A stretch of DNA of 64,000 nucleotides from contig JANYGC010000092.1 of assembly GCA_025359425.1 (NCBI GenBank), positions 1-64,000 of the forward strand, written 5' to 3'. The position numbers and the translations under genes are program-made. The notes below the pieces were generated by a model. It was not told the DNA's origin. It did not search any database and worked only from the letters and a program-made list of their open reading frames with translations. The DNA comes from Sphingomonadaceae bacterium (GTDB lineage Bacteria; Pseudomonadota; Alphaproteobacteria; Sphingomonadales; Sphingomonadaceae). Positions 55,086 through 64,000 of the stretch are shown here, piece after piece; position 1 is the first letter of the stretch, and every line of letters starts with the position of its first letter.

Positions 55086-56819
55086 CTAGTAACCAAGCGC
55101 GTTGCCCACCGGCAGACGCGGGTCAATCGCACCGAACAGCCGCGCCTTGTTGCCGGTCGCCGCGTTGGGCTTGGTGTTCAGCGCTGGCCCGCCGACCAGA
55201 ATCGCCGCAATCTGGTTCCAGTAGGTCATCGCCTCGAGCTTGTGGCCCTTGGCGGTCAGCACCGCCATCGTGTCGGCGCTCAGCGCATCCTTCTCGTAGT
55301 AGATCACATCGGGCAGCCATTGCGCGTGGATGCGCGGGGCATTGATCGCTTCGGTCAGGGTCATGTCGTAGTCGATCACCCCCATCAGCACTTGCAGCAC
55401 GCCGGTCGGGATGTGGCTGCCGCCCGGGGTGCCGAGCACCATCGTCAGCTGGCCATTGCGGGTGACGATGGTCGGGCTCATCGAAGACAAGGGCCGCTTG
55501 CCCGGGGCGATCGCATTGTTGGTCCCCTCGACCAGCCCGTACATGTTGGGAAAGCCGGGCTTGGCGGAGAAATCGTCCATCTCGTCGTTGAGCAGGATAC
55601 CGGTGCCCGGCGCGGTCACCCGCGCGCCGAACCAGTCGTTGAGGGTGTAAGTCAGCGACACTGCGTTGCCCGCCGCATCGACGATCGAGAAGTGCGTGGT
55701 GCTCTGGCCTTCCTTGCCCGCGCCGGGGCCGGGCAGGCTCGATGAGGGGGTGGCTTTGTCGGCGGAAATCCCGGCGCGTTGCTCGTCGGTATAAGCGGCG
55801 CTGATGAACTTGCTCACATCGGCGCGGACGAAATCGGGATCGCCCAGGTTCATGTTGCGGTCGTGGAACGCGCGGCGCAACGCTTCGGCGGTGTAGTGCA
55901 CGCCCTGCGCGGAATGGAAGCCCAGCTGGCCCATCGGATAACCCGACAGGATGCCCAGCGTTTCGCAGATCACGATCCCGCCCGAACTGGGCGGCGGCGC
56001 AGAGACGATGTGATAGCCGCGGTAATCGCACTCGACCGGCTTGCGTTCCACCGCTTTGTAGGCGGCGAAATCGGCGGTGGTCATGATCCCGCCATGCGCT
56101 GCGCTGGCGGCAGCGATCTTCACGGCGATCGGGCCGTTGTAGAAGGCGGTATTGCCGCCGATGGCAATCGCCCGAAGCGTGCGGCCAAGATCGGCCTGGA
56201 CCCAGCGCTGCCCGGCCTGCCACGGCTTGCCATGGTTGAGGAATATGGCGGCGCTGGCGGGGTCCTTGGCGAAGTCTTCGGCCCCTTCGGCGAGGAAATC
56301 GGCATCGCCCTGATCGAGCACGAAGCCTTTGCCCGCGAGCGCAATCGCGGCGGCCATCAGCGGCGCGCGGGCGCGGGTGCCGTACCGGGTGCGCGCGAGT
56401 TCAAGCCCGGCGACCGTGCCGGGAATCCCAGCGGCGAGGTAGCCGCGGGTCGAGCGCAGCGGGACGACGTTGCCCGCCGCATCCTGAAACATCGTCGCGG
56501 TTGCGGCGGCGGGGGCGGTTTCGCGGAAATCGATGAAAGTGGTCTGTCCGCTCGCCAGCCGGATCGTCATGAACCCGCCGCCGCCGATGTTGCCCGCCTC
56601 GGGGAAGGTCACCGCCAGCGCATAGGCCACCGCCACCGCGGCATCGACCGCGTTGCCGCCGCTTTTGAGCACATCGACCCCGGCTTTGCTCGCCAGCCGG
56701 TGCGCTGAGACGACCATGCCGTGCTGCGCCGCGACCGGTGCCGGGGTCGCCGCCTGAACCGACGAACCGACCAGCGCCAGCGAGACCAGCGTTGCCGCCA
56801 TGACCTTTAATACGCGCAT
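55086..56819 (-). CDS. ggt: Gamma-glutamyltransferase
   Basis: A 577-residue periplasmic enzyme cleaving and transferring gamma-glutamyl groups of glutathione. The signal peptide ends at SVQAA. The N-terminal subunit has LKSGGNAVDAAVAVAYALAV and NIGGGGFMTIRL. The autocatalytic Thr is in EGQSTTHFSIVDAAGN (about 374), and RPLSSMSPTIV follows. The TBDR gene 230 bp upstream is in the same direction. Confidence 0.94.
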   Translation of the reverse strand: MRVLKVMAATLVSLALVGSSVQAATPAPVAAQHGMVVSAHRLASKAGVDVLKSGGNAVDAAVAVAYALAVTFPEAGNIGGGGFMTIRLASGQTTFIDFRETAPAAATATMFQDAAGNVVPLRSTRGYLAAGIPGTVAGLELARTRYGTRARAPLMAAAIALAGKGFVLDQGDADFLAEGAEDFAKDPASAAIFLNHGKPWQAGQRWVQADLGRTLRAIAIGGNTAFYNGPIAVKIAAASAAHGGIMTTADFAAYKAVERKPVECDYRGYHIVSAPPPSSGGIVICETLGILSGYPMGQLGFHSAQGVHYTAEALRRAFHDRNMNLGDPDFVRADVSKFISAAYTDEQRAGISADKATPSSSLPGPGAGKEGQSTTHFSIVDAAGNAVSLTYTLNDWFGARVTAPGTGILLNDEMDDFSAKPGFPNMYGLVEGTNNAIAPGKRPLSSMSPTIVTRNGQLTMVLGTPGGSHIPTGVLQVLMGVIDYDMTLTEAINAPRIHAQWLPDVIYYEKDALSADTMAVLTAKGHKLEAMTYWNQIAAILVGGPALNTKPNAATGNKARLFGAIDPRLPVGNALGY

Positions 56820-56862
56820 GAATCAATTCCCCCGTTTCAAACCAAAGCGCACCACCCCACTT

Positions 56863-56946
56863 CGTCATTGCGAGCGGAGCGAAGCAATCCAGGGTCCAGC
56901 GCGTGACGCTCTGGATTGCTTCGTCGCTGCGCTCTTCGCAATGACG
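56863..56946. repeat. CGTCATTGCGA fold-back element
   Basis: Arms 56863-56892 and 56911-56946 match (CGTCATTGCGA at one end, GAAGCAATCCAG inward) with a 6-nt length difference around an 18-nt loop. It is a widespread sphingomonad repeat, and here separates ggt from the TonB receptor gene. The remaining 100 bp of the gap hold nothing recognisable. Confidence 0.8.
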
Positions 56947-57051
56947 ATCCTGGGTAAGGTCATCTGGTTCGAAGCCTGCCACAAAAGAAAAGGGCAGGGA
57001 AGCCGCAGCTCCCCCGCCCAAATTTCTTGGTCCGGATCCGGACCGATGCGA

Positions 57052-59718
57052 TCAATACTTGATGCGGATCCGGGCGTAGTAGAACCCGCCGTTCATGCCG
57101 AACGGTCCACCCGAACGGGGATAGACCTGGCCGTCGGCGAGGCTTCCCGTCAGCGCGTAGATCGGGTTGGTCGTGCTCGGCGCGATCCGGTCGGGATAGG
57201 TGTCGAAGATGTTGCTCGCCCCGACCGTCAGGGTGAAGTGATCCATGAAGGTATAGCTCAGGTCGAGATCGGCGGTGGCCTTGTCGCCGAACCGCTGGCC
57301 CGGATACTCGAGCTGGTTGGCCCACGAGCTGTAGTAGTTGACCCGTGCGTTCATCTGGAAATCGCCGAGCTGCCAGTTGGCCGAGGTGTTGATGCGGTGC
57401 CGCGGCGGCAGGTTGGCGATGTTGAAGCGCTGGTCCGCACTGATCACCGAGGGATTGAACTTGGTAACCTCGCTCTCGTTATAGGCGTAAGCCAACGTCA
57501 GATTGAGCGGGCCGTCCATCAACCGGGTGCGATAGCTCGCCACCGCGTCGATCCCCTTGGTCCGGGTATCGAAGCCGTTGGTGAAGAAGTTGACGTCGCC
57601 GCCAACCCCCACCGCCGACAGCGCCGGCAGCGCCGCCAGATTGGCTGCGGTCACAGTAAAGGTCTGCGAGATGCCGATGCGGTTGCGCACGTTGATGATA
57701 TAGCCATCGACCGTCAGCGTGAACGCGCCGCTGGGCTTGATGATGAAGCCCGCACCATAGTTGGTCGACCGTTCAGGCTTGAGATCGGTCGCGCCATAGA
57801 ACTGCGCGATCGAACTGGTCACCGGATAGGTGCCGGTCTGGACCTGGTTGCCGCTGCGGAAGTTGGTGGTGACGATCTGGGTGTTGTTCTGCCCCGGCGA
57901 GGGAGCATGGAAACCCGTACCGACCGTGCCGCGCACCGAGAACGCGTCGGTGACCCGGAACAGCGCATTCGCCTTCCAGACAAAGGCGCTGCCGAAGGTG
58001 TCGTAATGTTCCCACCGTCCGGCGACGCCCATCGTCAGCTGCTTGGTGATGTCTGCTTCGGCCCCGACGTAACCGCCATAGCTCGACTGTGCGTTTTTGC
58101 CGGCGAAGGTCGGGCTGGTCCCGCCGTAACCGCTCGCCGCTGGCGATTTGGTTGCGACGATCTGAGCGAGCGAACTATCGAGTGCAGGGGTATAAACCCC
58201 CGGCGAGACGAGGTTGTAGAGCGGCTGACGGGCATAGGGCCCCGCACCGTAGGACTGCAGGTCGCCGACGGTCTTTTCGTATTCCTCGCGGCGGTATTCG
58301 GCGCCGCCCGACAAGGTGATCGGGCTGGCGAACCCAACCTCGACCGGATAGGTCATGTCGAGATTGACGTTCTGTTCGCGCTGGATCAGGTCGCCGAACT
58401 TGAAGCTGGTCTGGCTTTGCGGCCCGTACGATGCACTGAGCGACTGGGTCATCGACAGCGACAGCGTGTTTTTCGCGATCGTGCCCGACAGGTCGTAGGT
58501 GAAGCCGCTATCGAGCTTGCCCTTGAACCCGGCGGTCCCGTACATCTGCTTGACGTCGCCCTGGAAGCGCGGAGTGAAGCCGCCCGGATAAATCGAGGTG
58601 AAGTTGAAGGTGTTGGTGTCGTTGACGAAGCCGCCCGCGGGGCAAGTCACATTGCCGGTCGGGCACGGGGTCAGGAAGATCGTGTTGAACGACCCGTTGC
58701 GGCCCGGCGAAGCGAATGCCGGGGTGCCGGTGCCGTTATTGACCGCGAGCGGAACCGGAGCGGAAATCGGCGGCCGGTAGTTGAAGCTCTGGTTGGCGTG
58801 GGTTTCAGCCGCGTTGAAGGTCGCATAGACCTGGCTGGTATCGCCGATGTCGAACGCGGCGTTGGCAAATGCCTTCCAGCCGTCGCCGGGCGAGGTGCCC
58901 CAGATCTGCGCCGGACCCGGATAGTTCGGGATGCGGCTGACAACGCCGGGCTGGGTCCGCGCCAGTTCAAGCGCGATCGGCCGGGTGGCACCGCGGCTGG
59001 TGCCGTCCTGGTCGTAATATTCGCCCGAGAGCGAGATGAACCCGCGATCGCCGAGCTTGAACCCGGCATAACCGGCAACCTGCTTGCGATCGCCGTCGCC
59101 TTCGTAGTTCTGGCCGTACACCGCCTGCATTTCGAACCCGGCATCGTCACGGATCTGATAGTTGATCACGCCGCCGATTGCGTCCGAACCGTACTGTGCG
59201 GTTGCGCCGTCGCGCAGGATCTGCAGGTTCTTGATCGAGATCGAGGGAATATTGGAAATGTCCGAACCCTGGCTACCGAACGACAGTGCGGTGTCGCCGC
59301 CGGTGTAGACCTGGACGAGGGCCGCGCGGTTGTAGCGCTTGCCGTTGATCATCACCAGGATCTGGTCGGCACCCAAGCCGCGCAGCGACGGCGGGCGGAC
59401 AAAGGTCGAGGCGTCGGAAATGGTGTTCTGGGCAACGAAGAACGAGGGAACCAGGTTCCGCACCGTTTCGAGCATGTCGGCGCTCGGCTGCGCGCCAAGC
59501 TCGGTCGCGCCGATGACGTCGATCGGCGAAGCTGAATCGGTGACCGAACGATCGGTCCGGCGGGTGCCGATGACGACGATCGAATCGCTGCTCTCGGCAG
59601 CGGTGGTATCGGCTGTGGTGGTCTGCGCCAGCGCCGGGTCGGACATAAAGATTGCGAGGCTGGCTACGGTTGCGGCGAGCGCAACCTTCTGGCCGCGACG
59701 GCTTGCGTTCATTCGCAT
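57052..59718 (-). CDS. TonB-dependent outer-membrane receptor
   Basis: An 888-residue receptor. The signal ends at PALAQ, then a TonB-box-like SIVVIGTRR is followed by the plug domain (NGKRYNRAALVQVYTGGD, QILRDGATAQYGSDAIGGVI). The barrel has FHAPSPGQNN and ends with YYARIRIKY. No sensor domain or signature fixes the ligand. The sphingomonad catabolic context makes an aromatic or terpenoid substrate possible. Confidence 0.93.
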   Translation of the reverse strand: MRMNASRRGQKVALAATVASLAIFMSDPALAQTTTADTTAAESSDSIVVIGTRRTDRSVTDSASPIDVIGATELGAQPSADMLETVRNLVPSFFVAQNTISDASTFVRPPSLRGLGADQILVMINGKRYNRAALVQVYTGGDTALSFGSQGSDISNIPSISIKNLQILRDGATAQYGSDAIGGVINYQIRDDAGFEMQAVYGQNYEGDGDRKQVAGYAGFKLGDRGFISLSGEYYDQDGTSRGATRPIALELARTQPGVVSRIPNYPGPAQIWGTSPGDGWKAFANAAFDIGDTSQVYATFNAAETHANQSFNYRPPISAPVPLAVNNGTGTPAFASPGRNGSFNTIFLTPCPTGNVTCPAGGFVNDTNTFNFTSIYPGGFTPRFQGDVKQMYGTAGFKGKLDSGFTYDLSGTIAKNTLSLSMTQSLSASYGPQSQTSFKFGDLIQREQNVNLDMTYPVEVGFASPITLSGGAEYRREEYEKTVGDLQSYGAGPYARQPLYNLVSPGVYTPALDSSLAQIVATKSPAASGYGGTSPTFAGKNAQSSYGGYVGAEADITKQLTMGVAGRWEHYDTFGSAFVWKANALFRVTDAFSVRGTVGTGFHAPSPGQNNTQIVTTNFRSGNQVQTGTYPVTSSIAQFYGATDLKPERSTNYGAGFIIKPSGAFTLTVDGYIINVRNRIGISQTFTVTAANLAALPALSAVGVGGDVNFFTNGFDTRTKGIDAVASYRTRLMDGPLNLTLAYAYNESEVTKFNPSVISADQRFNIANLPPRHRINTSANWQLGDFQMNARVNYYSSWANQLEYPGQRFGDKATADLDLSYTFMDHFTLTVGASNIFDTYPDRIAPSTTNPIYALTGSLADGQVYPRSGGPFGMNGGFYYARIRIKY

Positions 59719-59882
59719 GGAAATCTCCGTGTTAGGTTACCCCCCAGTTCCCTTTGCGGACATACTGCGGCGGCGCATTTGCTATGCGCTGCAATGCGCA
59801 AGTCAACGATTGCAGGCGGTAACCTAATCGATTGTTGCAGAAGTGTGGCTTTGGCGCACTATGTCGTGCGCAGTGCGGCGAA

Positions 59883-60479
59883 TCAAAGCTCGGATGATTT
59901 CATCGCGAATATCGGGGTATGCGGTTCGTGCGCTGCCATCCGCGCGAGCAGCAGATCCAGTTCGCTCTCGGCCATGATGATCCCCTGATGCGCGGGCCGC
60001 ACGAACCCGGTCGCGATCATCTGGCTATTGAAGGCGATCAGGTGATCGTAGAACCCGAAGGCGTTGAGCAGCCCGACCGGCTTGGCGTGATAGCCAAGCT
60101 GCGCCCAGCTGACCGCCTCCCACAACTCGTCCATCGTGCCGACGCCGCCCGGAATGGTGAGAAATCCGTCGGACAGCCGGGTGAAGGCGGCCTTGCGCTC
60201 GTGCATGTCGGCGACAATGTGAAGCTGCGTGCAATCATGGTTGGCCACCTCGCCGCCGCGCCCGGCCGCTCCGGCGAGCGCTTCAGGGATCACCCCGATC
60301 ACCTCGCCGCCCTGCTCGAGCGCGCCCTTCGCCACCGCGCCCATCAAGCCGAGCCGACCGCCGCCGTAGACCACCCCGATCCCGCGCTTGGCCAGCTCGA
60401 CCCCGACAGTGTGAGCAAGCTCGAGATAGCGCGGATCGGCCGGACTGGCGGACCCGCAATAGACGGCAAGGCGTTTCAT
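59883..60479 (-). CDS. LOG-family cytokinin riboside 5'-monophosphate phosphoribohydrolase
   Basis: A 198-residue Rossmann-fold enzyme with VYCGSASPADPRYLELAHTV, GIGVVYGGGRLGLMG and the catalytic signature PGGVGTMDELWEAVSWAQLG near residue 108. The LOG family releases adenine-type bases from nucleoside monophosphates. It overlaps the desaturase gene upstream as ATGA. Confidence 0.93.
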   Translation of the reverse strand: MKRLAVYCGSASPADPRYLELAHTVGVELAKRGIGVVYGGGRLGLMGAVAKGALEQGGEVIGVIPEALAGAAGRGGEVANHDCTQLHIVADMHERKAAFTRLSDGFLTIPGGVGTMDELWEAVSWAQLGYHAKPVGLLNAFGFYDHLIAFNSQMIATGFVRPAHQGIIMAESELDLLLARMAAHEPHTPIFAMKSSEL

Positions 60480-61990
60480 GGATGTTCCCGGATCATCAGC
60501 TTGGCGGCGGCCTTAGCACCTGCCAGCACCGCAGCAACCCCTGCGCCCGGATGCGTTGCGGCGCCGACCAGATAGAAGTTGGCGAGCTTGGGGTCGCGGT
60601 GCGGCGGACGCTGGAGGCCGGCCTGAAAGGGAGTCGCCTCAAGGCTCCAGCCGCTGCCGAAATGCGCGCCGAGATCGAGCGCGAGGTCGCGCGGGGTGGT
60701 AACGGCGCGCGCCACGATCCGGTCGTGGATGTCGGGGATCAGCCGCCGCCCGATCTCGCCCAGCACACGGTCCGCGACCAGCGGCGCGAGCGCCTCCCAG
60801 TCGACCGGCAGCTTGCCCAGATGCGCCACCGGCATGGTCGCGCGAAACAGGCTGGTGCCTTCGGGCGCGAGCGACGGATCGGTGACGCTGGGGTGATGGA
60901 GCAGGATCAGGCCGTCCTGCGGCAGCACTCCGGCGCCGAATATATCGCCGAGCAGTTCCTTGAAGCGCGCGGCGAACAGCACCGCGCGGTGCGGCACTCC
61001 GGGCCAGGTCCCGGTCAGCGCGAAATGCACGATGACCGCCGAAGGGGCATAGCGCCGCCGCGCCAGGATCTTGCTCATCTTGTCGCCGCGCGGACTGTGG
61101 CGCAGCAGGTCGCGGTAGGTGTGGACCACGTCGGCATTGCTGGCGACCGCGCCGAAATGCTCGCGCCAGCCACTTTGCGTGACCACCGCGCTGACCCGGT
61201 TGCCGATCAGCTCGAGCTGCACCACCGGATCGTGCAGCCGGACTGTGCCGCCCAGCGCCTCAAACCGGGCCAGCAGCGCGCCGATCAGCGCGCTCATCCC
61301 GCCGCTCGGCCACCAGGCGCTGCGCCCCGGGGCGAGCTGGCCGAGCAGGCTGAGCGCGCTCGCCGCGAACGGGTTGGCCCCGCTCAGCAGTGCGGGCGCG
61401 CTGAGCACCTCGCGCAGCCGTTCGCTTTCGATCAGGTGCGAGACCAGCCCCCAGGCGCTGCGCCAGCCCTGGTTGCGCAAGACTGCGGGCACGGCGGCGA
61501 GCTTTTGGGCCGGTCGTTCCAGTGGCGCTTCGGCGAGCCGCGGCCAGGCATCGACGCGCGCTGCCACGTACCAGCGCTGCAGCTCTTCGAACCCGGCGAT
61601 GTCATGCGGCGCGATCCGGCCCAGCTGGCGGGCTTGCTCGGCGGGATCGGCGCTAAGGTCGAAAGCAGCGGCGTCGCGCCAGTAGAACCGGCTGGCTGGA
61701 GTAATCTCGCGCACAGTCGCCAGATCGGCAAGCTCGCAGCCCGCAGCAGCAGCCAGATCGTGCCACGGCGCCAGCTCGCCCAGTTCGCCCGGTCCTTCTT
61801 CGAACGCATAGCCAGCGCTATCGCGGCGGCGGATCATGCCGCCGGCGCTGGGTTGCGCTTCGATCAGCGTGACCGCAAACCCGTGCGCCCGGAGCCGCAG
61901 CGCGAGCGCTAGTCCGCCCAGCCCGGCACCGATCACGCAGACGCTGCGGGCGGGGGCGGCGGACGCTTGCGTGATCTTTTTCCTGGGCAT
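60476..61990 (-). CDS. CrtI-type FAD-dependent desaturase/oxidoreductase
   Basis: A 504-residue flavoprotein. The FAD motif VCVIGAGLGGLALALRLRAH is at residues 17-36 and the C-terminal PKLANFYLVGAATHPGAGVA is that of the carotenoid desaturase/isomerase family. The region following the FAD motif (YAFEEGPGELGELAPWHDL) differs from canonical phytoene desaturase, so the gene is probably a paralogue (CrtD-, CrtN- or CrtISO-like). No other crt gene is in the window. Confidence 0.85.
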   Translation of the reverse strand: MPRKKITQASAAPARSVCVIGAGLGGLALALRLRAHGFAVTLIEAQPSAGGMIRRRDSAGYAFEEGPGELGELAPWHDLAAAAGCELADLATVREITPASRFYWRDAAAFDLSADPAEQARQLGRIAPHDIAGFEELQRWYVAARVDAWPRLAEAPLERPAQKLAAVPAVLRNQGWRSAWGLVSHLIESERLREVLSAPALLSGANPFAASALSLLGQLAPGRSAWWPSGGMSALIGALLARFEALGGTVRLHDPVVQLELIGNRVSAVVTQSGWREHFGAVASNADVVHTYRDLLRHSPRGDKMSKILARRRYAPSAVIVHFALTGTWPGVPHRAVLFAARFKELLGDIFGAGVLPQDGLILLHHPSVTDPSLAPEGTSLFRATMPVAHLGKLPVDWEALAPLVADRVLGEIGRRLIPDIHDRIVARAVTTPRDLALDLGAHFGSGWSLEATPFQAGLQRPPHRDPKLANFYLVGAATHPGAGVAAVLAGAKAAAKLMIREHP

Positions 61991-62069
61991 GACCGGGCAA
62001 TTTTAGGCGCCGGGGACAATTGCGCAACGGTGTTGGCGAAGGTGCGGCAATGGGGCATGATCGGCAGCG

Positions 62070-62615
62070 ATGGCCACGCCGCAATTCACGATCGTCCCCG
62101 CCCGGCTGCATCACGCCGCAGCGAACGCCGCGATCTATGCGCATCATGTGCTGCACGGCACCGCCAGCTATGAGATCGAACCGCCCGACGAAGCCGAAAT
62201 GGCGGCGCGGATGGCCAAGGTGTTGGGCGCGGGCTGGCCGTGGCTGGTGGCTTGCGATCCCGGCGGCGGCGTGATCGGCTTTGCCTACGCCAGCCAGTTT
62301 CGCGACCGCGCAGCCTATCGCTTTGCGTGCGAGAACAGCATCTACGTCCGTCACGACCGGCGCGGCGAAGGGATTGGGCGAGCCCTGCTGGCGTTGCTGA
62401 TCGTGGCGGCGGAGCGCGCCGGTTTTCGCCAGATGGTTGCAGTGATCGGCGGAGCCGAGATCGCCTCGGCGCGGCTCCATGCCGCCTGCGGGTTTGTCGA
62501 AGCGGGACGGCTCGAAGCGATTGGCCGCAAGCACGCCCGGTGGCTCGACACGCTCTACATGCAGCGCGCGCTGGGACCGGGGGACTCAGCTCCACCGGAA
62601 GCCGAACCCGCTTGA
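62070..62615 (+). CDS. GNAT-family N-acetyltransferase (phosphinothricin-acetyltransferase-like)
   Basis: A 181-residue acetyltransferase with FTIVPARLHHAAANAAIYAH, SIYVRHDRRGEGIGRALLAL (acetyl-CoA loop) and GGAEIASARLHAACGFVEAG. This arrangement is that of the Pat/MnaT/YncA group. Its stop is coupled to DUF2585 as TTGA. Confidence 0.88.
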   Translation: MATPQFTIVPARLHHAAANAAIYAHHVLHGTASYEIEPPDEAEMAARMAKVLGAGWPWLVACDPGGGVIGFAYASQFRDRAAYRFACENSIYVRHDRRGEGIGRALLALLIVAAERAGFRQMVAVIGGAEIASARLHAACGFVEAGRLEAIGRKHARWLDTLYMQRALGPGDSAPPEAEPA

Positions 62616-63199
62616 CCAGCCTGCTTCCAGGCCGCCGCGGCTTCATCCTCGCGGTGGGCATCTGGCTCGCCATCGGGGCCACGCTGCTGGCGATGGGCCG
62701 GGTGCCGATCTGCGCCTGCGGCAGCGTCAAGCTGTGGTGGGGCGTGGTGCAATCGGCCCAGAACAGCCAGCACATCGCCGACTGGTATAGCTTCAGCCAT
62801 GTCATCCATGGGCTGCTGTTTTATGGCTTCGCGCACCTGCTGTGGCGGCGCTGGAAGTGGTTCGGGGGCAGGCCCGCAGCTTGGGCCTTGCCGATCGCAG
62901 TCGTTTTCGAAGGATTTTGGGAACTGCTTGAAAATTCGCCGCTGATCATCGACCGTTACCGCGCGGTGACGGTCAGCTTCGGCTACGAAGGCGACAGCGT
63001 GTTGAATTCGCTGTCCGACATCGGCTTCATGGCGCTGGGCTTCTGGATCGCCAGCAAACTGCCGTGGTGGGCCAGCGTGCTGCTGGCGCTGGCGTTCGAG
63101 CTGTTCACTCTGGCGCTGATCCGCGACAATCTGACGCTCAACGTGCTGATGCTGGTCTGGCCGCTCGACGCGGTGCGGCAGTGGCAGGCGGGTGTTTGA
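62612..63199 (+). CDS. DUF2585 (UPF0314) membrane protein
   Basis: A 195-residue inner-membrane protein with about five helices. It has GRVPICACGSVKLWWGVVQS, SQHIADWYSFSHVIHGLLFY and GFWELLENSPLIIDRYR, the DUF2585 signatures. Its function is unknown. The start is TTG within TTGA, overlapping the GNAT stop; homologues start near here and no ATG is nearby. Confidence 0.85.
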   Translation: MTSLLPGRRGFILAVGIWLAIGATLLAMGRVPICACGSVKLWWGVVQSAQNSQHIADWYSFSHVIHGLLFYGFAHLLWRRWKWFGGRPAAWALPIAVVFEGFWELLENSPLIIDRYRAVTVSFGYEGDSVLNSLSDIGFMALGFWIASKLPWWASVLLALAFELFTLALIRDNLTLNVLMLVWPLDAVRQWQAGV

Positions 63200-63242
63200 C
63201 GGTGCATCAATTACGCTCTTCCCAAAGCATGCAATTGGGGGT

Positions 63243-63258
63243 TTAATCGCGCAGTTAA
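63243..63258. promoter_or_regulatory. Candidate operator TTAA-N8-TTAA, site 4
   Basis: TTAATC-GCGC-AGTTAA has the same spacing as the other three sites, with weaker arms. It lies 22 bp upstream of the monooxygenase start. Confidence 0.5.
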
Positions 63259-63279
63259 AAAGCTGGAGAGGATTCGCCG

Positions 63280-64000
63280 ATGAGCGCTACCGCAGTTGCA
63301 GAGCCTACCGCGTCGACCGCCACCACCCATTTCGACGTGCTGATCGTCGGCGCGGGCGTGGCGGGGATCGGGTCTGCCGTGCATCTTCGCCAGCAGTGTC
63401 CTGAAAAGACATATGCGATCCTTGACCTGAAGGACACTTTCGGCGGCACCTGGGCGACCCATCAATACCCGGGAATTCGCTCTGACTCGGATCTTTATAC
63501 CTATGGCTACCGCTTCAAGCCCTGGGTTGGTCCGCCGATTGCCAGCGGCGGAGCGATCCGCGAATACATGAGTGAAGTGATCGACGAATATGGTCTGGCT
63601 CGCCACATCAATTACGGCCACCGCATCGGCGCAGCATCATGGTCGAGCGAAACCGGCCTCTGGTCGGTGCAGGCAACCCGCAGCGACGGCAGCGCGGCGC
63701 ATTTCACCTGCAACTTCCTGTGGATGTGCCAGGGCTACTACGACCACGAGAACCCCTACACGCCTGACTGGGCGGGTGCCGACCAGTTCAGCGGGCTGCT
63801 GGTCCATGCGCAGCTGTGGGATCCGCAGACCGACTATACCGGCAAACGCGTGGTGGTGATCGGCTCGGGCGCGACGGCGGCAACGATCATTCCTGCAGCG
63901 GCCGAAAAAGCCTCCAGGGTGACCATGCTGCAGCGGTCGCCGACCTATTTCCTGTGCATGCCCAACGCCAACGAACTGGCTGACCGGCTGCATCTGATCG
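63280..64000 (+). CDS. Baeyer-Villiger monooxygenase (partial, runs off the window)
   Basis: The frame is open for 240 codons to the right edge. FAD motif VLIVGAGVAGIGSAVHL is near residue 20. GGTWATHQYPGIRSDSDLYTY is the BVMO flavin loop, FSGLLVHAQLW fits the FxGxxxHxxxW fingerprint, and VVVIGSGATAATIIPA is the NADPH motif. It oxidises a ketone to an ester or lactone. AGAGG lies 8 bp before the ATG. The 80-bp leader holds operator site 4. Confidence 0.92.
   Translation, partial: MSATAVAEPTASTATTHFDVLIVGAGVAGIGSAVHLRQQCPEKTYAILDLKDTFGGTWATHQYPGIRSDSDLYTYGYRFKPWVGPPIASGGAIREYMSEVIDEYGLARHINYGHRIGAASWSSETGLWSVQATRSDGSAAHFTCNFLWMCQGYYDHENPYTPDWAGADQFSGLLVHAQLWDPQTDYTGKRVVVIGSGATAATIIPAAAEKASRVTMLQRSPTYFLCMPNANELADRLHLI

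Noticed and set aside
56800..59535. A 911-codon open frame on the + strand opposite the TonB receptor and its upstream gap
   Set aside because: It is a GC-driven shadow with many Arg/Asp/Ala residues and no motifs. The minus-strand receptor has signal, plug and barrel features.
62070..62615. Phosphinothricin resistance
   Set aside because: Only the broad GNAT subgroup is recognised. Members usually acetylate amino acids such as methionine sulfone, so no resistance claim is made.

Overview
The window looks like a GC-rich alphaproteobacterial chromosome of the order Sphingomonadales (Novosphingobium, Sphingomonas or Erythrobacter-like). This rests on the alphaproteobacterial SspB tail, the PheA form, DUF2585, DUF3833, a MoxR-DUF58-DUF4350-DUF4129-SpoIIM-RDD cluster, a large TonB receptor, many acyl-CoA dehydrogenases and dense fold-back intergenic repeats. 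No rRNA, tRNA, CRISPR array, transposase or prophage genes were recognised.

Layout. 0-2.4 kb: hisB, sspB, a conserved hypothetical and gmk. 2.4-12.8 kb: a catabolic block. A leftward operon (acyl-CoA dehydrogenase pair, SDR, SMP-30 hydrolase) diverges from rightward genes (SDR, GPH-type transporter, ACAD10/11-like dehydrogenase, Zn alcohol dehydrogenase, APH-like kinase). 12.8-18.3 kb: lipoprotein S8 autotransporter protease, dapD, glutaminyl cyclase, membrane dipeptidase. 18.4-25.9 kb: small membrane and secreted proteins, including a zinc-ribbon gene cut by an in-frame TAG. 26.2-29.4 kb: an accessory island with a DUF2726 nuclease-fold protein, an AT-rich DUF262/DUF1524 (GmrSD-like) gene and a MazE/MazF-like pair. 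29.5-33.3 kb: thiC with a TPP riboswitch and a repeat inside its coding region, then a D-aminoacylase-like protein. 33.3-36.3 kb: a BigR-type sulfide or persulfide detoxification locus. 36.3-39.6 kb: degenerate SRAP-like protein, then a coupled flavin monooxygenase and P450. 39.8-46.4 kb: two L,D-transpeptidases, transporter, retropepsin, ispG and a lipase with an in-frame TGA. 46.4-54.0 kb: the MoxR cluster with two GNAT genes at its end. 54.1-63.2 kb: pheA, ggt, TonB receptor, LOG, carotenoid desaturase-like gene, GNAT and DUF2585. 63.3 kb to the edge: a partial Baeyer-Villiger monooxygenase.

How the parts fit. The most striking signal is a shared palindrome, TTAA-N8-TTAA (consensus TTAAYCGCNCGGTTAA). 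By eye it occurs four times, each time just upstream of an oxidative catabolic gene: the acyl-CoA dehydrogenase pair, the ACAD10/11-like dehydrogenase, the FMO-P450 pair and the Baeyer-Villiger monooxygenase. This suggests one regulon spread over 57 kb for breaking down a hydrophobic, probably cyclic or branched substrate. The ACAD10/11-like enzyme and the APH-like kinase match the two halves of the fused eukaryotic ACAD10/11 and the LvaA/LvaC pair, so they may form a 4-hydroxyacyl-CoA isomerising module.

Other recurrent features are TTGA start-stop overlaps (four), intergenic fold-back elements of about 83 bp, and two otherwise intact genes each interrupted by a single stop codon that one C-to-T change could explain.
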